A stretch of 64,000 nucleotides of DNA, from positions 1 through 64,000 of the forward strand of contig DASUJK010000190.1 of assembly GCA_036279295.1 (NCBI GenBank), in the 5' to 3' direction. Origin of the DNA: DATEPR01 sp036279295. GTDB lineage: Bacteria; Actinomycetota; Actinomycetes; Mycobacteriales; Pseudonocardiaceae. Each line of letters begins with the position of its first letter. The first letter of the stretch is position 1. This document shows, piece by piece, positions 58,736 to 64,000 of this stretch. The translations under genes and the position numbers were made by a program. The notes under the pieces were generated by a model. It saw only the letters and a list, made by a program, of their open reading frames with translations, was not told where the DNA came from and searched no databases.

Positions 58736-61174
58736 ATGCCCGACCTGGAAGCCGTACTCAGCGAGTTGGTCAGCAGGCTGACTCTGGAGCAGAAGGTGCG
58801 GCTGCTGACCGGGCAGGACTTCTGGTCGCTGCCACCCGAGCCCGCGATCGGGCTGCGGTCCCTGGTGGTGTCCGACGGGCCGGCAGGGGTGCGTGGCAGC
58901 ACGTGGAGCGAGCTGTCGCCGTCGGCCAGTTTCCCGTCGCCGACCGCGTTGGCGGCCAGCTGGGATGTCGCGCGGGTGGCCGAGGTGGCCGCGCTGCTGG
59001 CCGGTGAGGCGCGGCGCAAGGGTGTCGACGTGGTGCTGGCGCCCACGGTCAACCTGCACCGCAGCCCGCTGGGTGGCCGGCACTTCGAGGCGTTCGCCGA
59101 GGACCCGCTGCTGTCGGGCCTGATCGGCACCGCCTACGTGCGCGGCCTGCAGGACGCCGGGGTCGGCGCGACGGCCAAGCACTACGTGGCGAACGAGTCG
59201 GAGACCGAACGCTTCACGGTCGACATCCAGGTCGACGAGCGCACCCTGCGCGAGCTGTACCTGCTGCCGTTCGAGCTGATGGTCGTCGAGGGCGGCGCGT
59301 GGCTGGTGATGGCCGCCTACAACAGTGTCAACGGCGCCACGATGACCGAGAACCCGCTGCTCGCGCACCCGCTGAAGGACGAGTGGGGCTTCGACGGCGT
59401 TGTCATCTCGGACTGGTTCGCGACGCGGACGACCGAGGCGGCCGGGTCGGCTGCCATGGACCTGGCCATGCCCGGCCCGTGGTCACCGTGGGGCGCTTCA
59501 CTGGTCGCGGCGGTACGGGACAAGAAGGTCGATGAGTCCGATGTGGACGACAAGGTGCTGCGCCTGTTGCGGCTGGCGGCCAGGGTCGGCGCGCTGGACG
59601 GCGTCGAGCCCGCCGTGGCGCCGCTGCCGCCCGCGTCGGACGACCAGTTGCGGACCGCGCTACGGGATGCGTCTGCGGCCGGGATGGTCTTGCTGCGCAA
59701 CAAGAATCTGCTACCGATCGAGCCGGCCGGGCTGAGCCGGGTCGCGGTGCTCGGGCAGTTGGCCGCGCAGGCCCGGATCCAGGGTGGTGGCAGCGCGGCC
59801 GTCGTGCCCGGACATGTGGTGTCGCCGCTCGCCGGCCTGCGCGCGGCACTGCCCGACTCGGTCACGGTGGACCACGAGGTGGGCGTGCGGCTGAGCGAGG
59901 GCCTGCCGCCGGTCACGATCGACCTGATCACCGACGCGGGCGGCGAGCACGGGATGGACGTGCGCTGGCTGGCCGCCGACGGTTCGGTACTGCGGCACGA
60001 GCGGCGGCGGGCCGGTCGGCAGTACTGGCTCGGTGACATCGTTGCCGACGCGACCGAGGTGCGGGTGTCCTGCCGGTTCCGCGCGGACGCGACCGGCGAG
60101 TGGCGGTTCGGCATGATCGGCGATGGCAGGTTCGAGCTCGACCTGGCAGGCGAGACCGCCCTGGCGACCACGCTGGTGGGTGACGGCACCGGTGTCGAGG
60201 ACGCGTTGCGGGCCAAGCCGCAGGCGTCGGTGGCCAGGCAGTTGACCGAAGGCGACGAGTTCGACATCGAACTGCGGCATGCCGTCGACCCCGGCGTGGT
60301 GATGCTCGACCAGGCGCTCGGTGTCGACCGGCCGCGCCGCACGCCGGAGGCCGAGTTGGCTGCCGCAGTCGAGCTGGCAGGCGCCGCCGACCTGGCGATC
60401 GTCGTTGTCGGAACCACGGAACAGGTGGAGAGCGAAGGGTTCGACCGGTCGAGTCTCGCGCTGCCGGACGGCCAGGACGGCCTGGTCCGCGCTGTGCTGG
60501 CGGTGAACCCGAGGACCGTTGTCGTGGTCAACTCCGGTGGCCCGGTGCTGCTGCCATGGCGGGACGATGTCGGCGCGCTGCTGCTGACGTGGTTCGGCGG
60601 CCAGGAACTCGGCTCCGCGCTGGCCGCCGTGCTGCTCGGTGAACTGGAACCAGGTGGGCGGCTGCCGACGACGTGGCCCGCTGCCGAGGCTGACGTGCCG
60701 GTGCTCTCGACCACGCCGGTCGACGGAGCCCTGGCGTACGCCGAGGGTGTGCACGTCGGGTACCGGGCGTGGCTGCGATCCGGTGTGGCACCGGCATTCC
60801 CGTTCGGCTACGGCCTTGGTTACACGACGTGGGAACCCGTCCGCATGATCGGATCGAGCACAATGGACGGAGTTGCCGACTTCACCGTTCGGATGCGCAA
60901 CTCCGGCAGCCGAGCCGGCAAGACGGTCGTGCAGCTGTACGCGACCAAGCCGGACAGCGCGATCGACCGGCCGGTGCGCTGGCTGATCGGCTTCGCCGTG
61001 ATCACCGCGGATGCCGGCGCAGAGGCCGAGGCGACCATCTCGGTGTCGCCGCGCGCATGGCGGCACTGGTCGGAGCAGGACGCCGCGTGGCGCATCGAGC
61101 CTGGCGAGTACCTGGTGTTCACCGGGAGTTCGGTCGACGACCTGACGCTGCGATCACGGGTCTCCTTCGGATAA
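58736..61174 (+). CDS. glycoside hydrolase family 3 with inserted PA14-like domain
   Basis: The 812-residue protein has the GH3 barrel with VVSDGPAGVRG, KHYVANESETERFTVD and the nucleophile Asp226 in VISDWFATRTTEAA. The second GH3 domain begins near residue 300 (MVLLRNKNLLPIE). Between about 390 and 500 lies a PA14-like carbohydrate-binding insert (WLADGSVLRHERRRAG region to ATGEWRFGMIGDG). The C-terminus is a fibronectin III-like domain (DFTVRMRNSGSRAGKTVVQLY). There is no signal peptide, so it likely acts inside the cell on beta-glucosides or imported oligosaccharides. GAGGAGGCCAG precedes the ATG. Confidence 0.92.
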   Translation: MPDLEAVLSELVSRLTLEQKVRLLTGQDFWSLPPEPAIGLRSLVVSDGPAGVRGSTWSELSPSASFPSPTALAASWDVARVAEVAALLAGEARRKGVDVVLAPTVNLHRSPLGGRHFEAFAEDPLLSGLIGTAYVRGLQDAGVGATAKHYVANESETERFTVDIQVDERTLRELYLLPFELMVVEGGAWLVMAAYNSVNGATMTENPLLAHPLKDEWGFDGVVISDWFATRTTEAAGSAAMDLAMPGPWSPWGASLVAAVRDKKVDESDVDDKVLRLLRLAARVGALDGVEPAVAPLPPASDDQLRTALRDASAAGMVLLRNKNLLPIEPAGLSRVAVLGQLAAQARIQGGGSAAVVPGHVVSPLAGLRAALPDSVTVDHEVGVRLSEGLPPVTIDLITDAGGEHGMDVRWLAADGSVLRHERRRAGRQYWLGDIVADATEVRVSCRFRADATGEWRFGMIGDGRFELDLAGETALATTLVGDGTGVEDALRAKPQASVARQLTEGDEFDIELRHAVDPGVVMLDQALGVDRPRRTPEAELAAAVELAGAADLAIVVVGTTEQVESEGFDRSSLALPDGQDGLVRAVLAVNPRTVVVVNSGGPVLLPWRDDVGALLLTWFGGQELGSALAAVLLGELEPGGRLPTTWPAAEADVPVLSTTPVDGALAYAEGVHVGYRAWLRSGVAPAFPFGYGLGYTTWEPVRMIGSSTMDGVADFTVRMRNSGSRAGKTVVQLYATKPDSAIDRPVRWLIGFAVITADAGAEAEATISVSPRAWRHWSEQDAAWRIEPGEYLVFTGSSVDDLTLRSRVSFG

Positions 61175-61255
61175 TCCATACGTACCAGTCGAAGCGGCGG
61201 TCCGGCCGATCACACAACGCCACCGTTGACCGTTGACTGTGCCTTGACGAGCGTA

Positions 61256-61271
61256 AGTGGTCTAGTCCACT
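61256..61271. promoter_or_regulatory. DasR-type operator (dre) upstream of the chitinase genes
   Basis: AGTGGTCTAGTCCACT is a 16-bp near-palindrome centred on CTAG. It fits the Streptomyces dre consensus ACTGGTCTAGACCACT apart from two bases. DasR, a GntR-family regulator, represses chitin and N-acetylglucosamine genes through such sites. The element is 38 bp before the start of the first chitinase-like gene. Confidence 0.65.
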
Positions 61272-61308
61272 TTCGAAGGTATTAGTTCCCCGGACCTGGG
61301 AGAAACTC

Positions 61309-62805
61309 ATGCCGTCCTCGTCGCGATCACGCGGTTGGCTCGCCGCGGCGGCCGCCTCGGCGCTCGCCGCCGGCCTGATCGCAGTCCTCACCACAACGGC
61401 GAACCCGGCCAACGCGGCAGGCGTCAACCTGATCACCGATCCCGGTTTCGAAACCGGCCTCACCGGTTGGACCTGCGACGCGGGCACCGCCACCACCGTC
61501 ACGTCCCCCGTCCACGCCGGCACGCACGCGCTGTCCGGCACGCCGACGTCATCGGATGACGCGCAGTGCACCGAGAACGTCAGTGTCCAGCCCAACAGCG
61601 CGTACACGCTGACCGACTTCGTGGAGGGCCAGTTCGTCTACCTCGGCGCCACCGGCACCGGGGTCAACGCACTGAACTGGACCCCGTCGGCGACCACGTT
61701 CCAGCAGCTGTCCACGACGTTCACCACCGGCGCCACGACCACCAGTGTCACCGTGTTCATCCACGGCTGGTACGCCGAGCCCACCTACGCCGCCGACGAC
61801 GTGAGCCTGACCGGACCGGCCGGTGCCGGTGGTACGACAACCGCCCCGCCACCGACCACGACCACCGCTCCCCCGCCGTCGAGCACCACGACAGCACCGC
61901 CACCGGCGGGCGGCGCGTTCACCCACCCCGTCTACTTCATGCCGCTGGACAACAACCCGCGGCCGATCAGCTCGATCATCACGAACTCCGGCGAGAAGGA
62001 GTTCAACCTGGCGTTCGTGCTCGACTCGGGTGGGTGCACGCCCGCCTGGGACGGCCTCGCGTCCGAACTGGTGTCCAGCGACACGACCGTCGCCGCGGAC
62101 ATCAACGCGATCCGCGCGGCAGGCGGTGACGTCGCTGTCTCCTTCGGTGGCTTCAACGGCACCGAGTTGGGCACCACGTGCGGCAGCGCTGCCGCGCTGG
62201 CGGCCGCGTACCAGAAGGTGATCACGAAGTACAACCTGACCCGGGTCGACTTCGACTACGAGAACGGCGCACTGGACACCAACACCGCGGTCCGGTTCGG
62301 CGCGATCGCGATCCTGGAACGCGACAACCCCAGGCTGATCGTGTCGCTCACCATTCCGATGACGACGGTCGGCTTCCCGGGCAGCGGCACCGACGAGATC
62401 CGCGCGGCCGTCGCGGCGGGCGCCCGGCTGGACATCATCAACGCGATGGACTTCGACACCGGCCTCACGGCGGGCACCGAGGTCGGGCAGAGCGAGGCGA
62501 TCGCCAACGACGCCGCCAGTCAGCTGGAGACCATTTTCGGCTGGACAGCGGCGACCGCGTGGTCGCATCTCGGCCTGCAGATCATGAATGGCCACACGGA
62601 TCAGCCGAGCGAACTGTTCACTCAGGACACTTTCACGCAGTTGCTTGCCTTTGCTCGGGCCAGTCATCCCGCATGGTTCGCGTACTGGTCGATCAACCGG
62701 GACTTCGCGTGCCCGGCCGGTGCCGTCGAGGCATGGGCACCCGGCACGTGCAGCAACATCGCGCAGGCCGACTACGACTTCACCAAGATCATCGTTCAAT
62801 ACTGA
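61309..62805 (+). CDS. secreted GH18 chitinase-like protein with N-terminal carbohydrate-binding module
   Basis: The 498-residue protein has a signal peptide (residues 1-36, ending NPANAA) and a CBM-like jelly roll beginning NLITDPGFETGLTGWTC. A Thr/Pro-rich linker follows (about 172-200), then a GH18-type domain starting HPVYFMPLDNNPRP. The catalytic strand reads RVDFDYENG with Asp314, Asp316 and Glu318, so the DxDxE core and acid are kept. NAMDFDTG and the Trp in FAYWSINRDF are also typical. It resembles actinomycete chitinases of the ChiC/D type. GGGAG precedes the ATG. The second chitinase gene starts 10 bases after its stop. Confidence 0.87.
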   Translation: MPSSSRSRGWLAAAAASALAAGLIAVLTTTANPANAAGVNLITDPGFETGLTGWTCDAGTATTVTSPVHAGTHALSGTPTSSDDAQCTENVSVQPNSAYTLTDFVEGQFVYLGATGTGVNALNWTPSATTFQQLSTTFTTGATTTSVTVFIHGWYAEPTYAADDVSLTGPAGAGGTTTAPPPTTTTAPPPSSTTTAPPPAGGAFTHPVYFMPLDNNPRPISSIITNSGEKEFNLAFVLDSGGCTPAWDGLASELVSSDTTVAADINAIRAAGGDVAVSFGGFNGTELGTTCGSAAALAAAYQKVITKYNLTRVDFDYENGALDTNTAVRFGAIAILERDNPRLIVSLTIPMTTVGFPGSGTDEIRAAVAAGARLDIINAMDFDTGLTAGTEVGQSEAIANDAASQLETIFGWTAATAWSHLGLQIMNGHTDQPSELFTQDTFTQLLAFARASHPAWFAYWSINRDFACPAGAVEAWAPGTCSNIAQADYDFTKIIVQY

Positions 62806-62815
62806 GAGGTTGACG

Positions 62816-64000
62816 ATGTCATCACGTTTATGGTCCAGAAAGGGCAGGTTGGCGGCTGCTGCCGTCGCACTGCTCGCGCCCGTCGGGCTGGTGACGGTCA
62901 TGGCGGCGAACACTCCGGCCGCCGCGGCCGTCGGCTTCGGTGTCGCGCCGTACGTCGACATGACCAACAACCAGGAACCGATGCTCAGCGCGGCGATCAG
63001 CACCGGCGGGCTGAAGGCGTTCACGGCCGCGTTCGTCATTTCCAGCGGCTGCACACCGATCTGGGGCGACACGCTGCCGGTGACCAACGACCCCACGGTC
63101 AGCGGCGAGATCTCGTCGGCCGAAGCAGCGGGCGCCGGGCTGATCGTGTCGTTCGGCGGTGAGGGCGGTGTCGAACTCGCGCAGGGCTGCCCGAGCCAGA
63201 CGTCCCTGACCGCCGCCTACCAGTCGGTGATCAACACGCTGCACCCGTCCCGGATCGACTTCGACATCGAGGGCGCGTCGATCGCCGATCCCACGTCGAT
63301 CAACACGCGGTTCCACGCGATCGCGGCGCTGGAGTCCGCCAACCCCGGCCTGATCGTGTCGGTCACCATTCCGGTGCTGCCCACCGGTCCGGACTTCAAC
63401 GGTGACGCGTTCCTCCAGGACGCCAAGGCCGATGGCGCGCGGATCGACCTGGTCAACATCATGACGATGGACTACGGCGCCGGTTCCGACCCGGCCGAGA
63501 TGGGCAACGACGCCATCCAGGCGGCGCAGGACACGCTCAGCTTCGTGAGGACCGTGTGGCCGTCGGACACGTTCGCCAACATCGGCATCACGCCGATGAT
63601 CGGCATCAACGACGACGCGGCCGAGGACTTCACCGAGGCGGACGCGCACACACTGGTGAACTTCGCCAACGCCAACGGGGTCGGCAGGCTCGCGTTCTGG
63701 TCGGTGGACCGGGACCAGCCATGTGCCGGCTCGGCCCAGGGACTGCCGTCGTGCAGTGAGATCACCCAGACCAAGTTGGACTTCACGAAGATCTTCACCG
63801 GGTTCACCGGCACCGGCGGTGGCACGGCACCCCCGCCGCCCACGTCCAGCAACCCGCCGACCACCACGCCGCCGACCACCAACCCGCCGCCGCCCGCCGG
63901 TAGCAACCTGGTCAGCAACCCGGGCTTCGAGAGCGGTCTGGCCGGCTGGACGTGTTCGGCCGCCGACTCCGCGGTGACCACGTCGGCGCACACCGGCACG
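62816..64000 (+). CDS. secreted GH18 chitinase-like protein with C-terminal carbohydrate-binding module, truncated by the window end
   Basis: The frame is open for 395 codons to the last base. A signal peptide (RKGRLAAAAVALLAPVGLVTVMAANTPAAA) leads into a GH18 domain: VAPYVDMTNNQEP, IVSFGGEGGVELA, catalytic RIDFDIEG with Asp148, Asp150 and Glu152, VNIMTMDYG and FWSVDRDQPC. A Pro/Thr linker and the beginning of a carbohydrate-binding module (NLVSNPGFESGLAGWTC) follow. The module is the same type as that at the N-terminus of the previous gene. GAGAGG lies upstream of the ATG at 62816. It is probably co-transcribed with its neighbour. Confidence 0.88.
   Translation, partial: MSSRLWSRKGRLAAAAVALLAPVGLVTVMAANTPAAAAVGFGVAPYVDMTNNQEPMLSAAISTGGLKAFTAAFVISSGCTPIWGDTLPVTNDPTVSGEISSAEAAGAGLIVSFGGEGGVELAQGCPSQTSLTAAYQSVINTLHPSRIDFDIEGASIADPTSINTRFHAIAALESANPGLIVSVTIPVLPTGPDFNGDAFLQDAKADGARIDLVNIMTMDYGAGSDPAEMGNDAIQAAQDTLSFVRTVWPSDTFANIGITPMIGINDDAAEDFTEADAHTLVNFANANGVGRLAFWSVDRDQPCAGSAQGLPSCSEITQTKLDFTKIFTGFTGTGGGTAPPPPTSSNPPTTTPPTTNPPPPAGSNLVSNPGFESGLAGWTCSAADSAVTTSAHTGT

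Noticed and set aside
61226..61249. Three TTGAC direct repeats as a -35 element for the chitinase promoter
   Set aside because: None of the three has a convincing -10 at 16-19 bp, so no promoter was assigned.

Overview
The window is high-GC chromosomal DNA from a filamentous actinomycete. GTG and TTG starts are common, neighbouring genes are coupled by ATGA/GTGA overlaps, and several gene blocks follow mycobacterial order. A member of the Pseudonocardiaceae (Kibdelosporangium, Lentzea or Amycolatopsis type) fits best, but that is inference. I see no rRNA, tRNA, CRISPR array, intact insertion sequence or prophage.

Region 1 (1-14.2 kb) is mostly core housekeeping. After a methyltransferase tail, a GMC oxidoreductase, small envelope genes and a peroxiredoxin comes a leftward block: clpS, DUF2017, P1 peptidase, mec, cysO, cysM, rhomboid, murI, a metallo-beta-lactamase-fold phosphodiesterase, rph and rdgB. 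This matches the Rv1331-Rv1341 order of Mycobacterium tuberculosis, with pncB divergent. It includes the CysO/CysM/Mec cysteine route.

Region 2 (14.3-22.2 kb) lies between pncB and dinG, which are adjacent in M. tuberculosis, so it looks like accessory DNA. It carries pncA, a UDP-GlcNAc 2-epimerase, two small proteins with tripartite C-terminal anchors, an exosortase-family protein translationally coupled to a processive-type glycosyltransferase, and a secreted alpha/beta hydrolase. A DoxX-like gene remnant ends exactly at an IdeR/DmdR-type iron box. The exosortase-glycosyltransferase module is the best candidate here for a poorly described system.

Region 3 (22.2-32.7 kb) has dinG, a Tat-exported GH47 mannosidase, a peptidyl-tRNA hydrolase-like gene, serB, ctaD, a degenerate DUF305 lipoprotein, a phosphotransferase, a DUF998 membrane protein and a 48-residue protein.

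Region 4 (32.7-44.9 kb) is a purine and ureide catabolic island. Rightward genes encode the three xanthine dehydrogenase subunits, 8-oxoguanine deaminase, guanine deaminase, then OHCU decarboxylase, hydroxyisourate hydrolase, uricase and an IclR regulator. Leftward genes encode tartronate semialdehyde reductase, glycerate kinase and a single ORF fusing allantoicase to methylthioribose-1-phosphate isomerase (MtnA). Together they would take guanine, hypoxanthine or xanthine to urate, allantoin and allantoate and recover glyoxylate carbon as glycerate. Allantoinase and glyoxylate carboligase are not in the window.

Region 5 (45-56.8 kb) has a wax ester synthase/DGAT, a YbjN-like protein, a scar of two gene fragments, a Ser/Thr kinase, a very acidic unknown protein, and the SigK/RskA locus. 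The latter has two cyclopropane-synthase-like methyltransferases, DUF1365, an FAD oxidoreductase and DUF1295, resembling Rv0444c-Rv0449c.

Region 6 (56.8-64 kb) has argJ coupled to a PlsC acyltransferase, a GH3 glycosidase, and two tandem GH18 chitinase-like genes behind a DasR-type (dre) operator. The second runs off the end.
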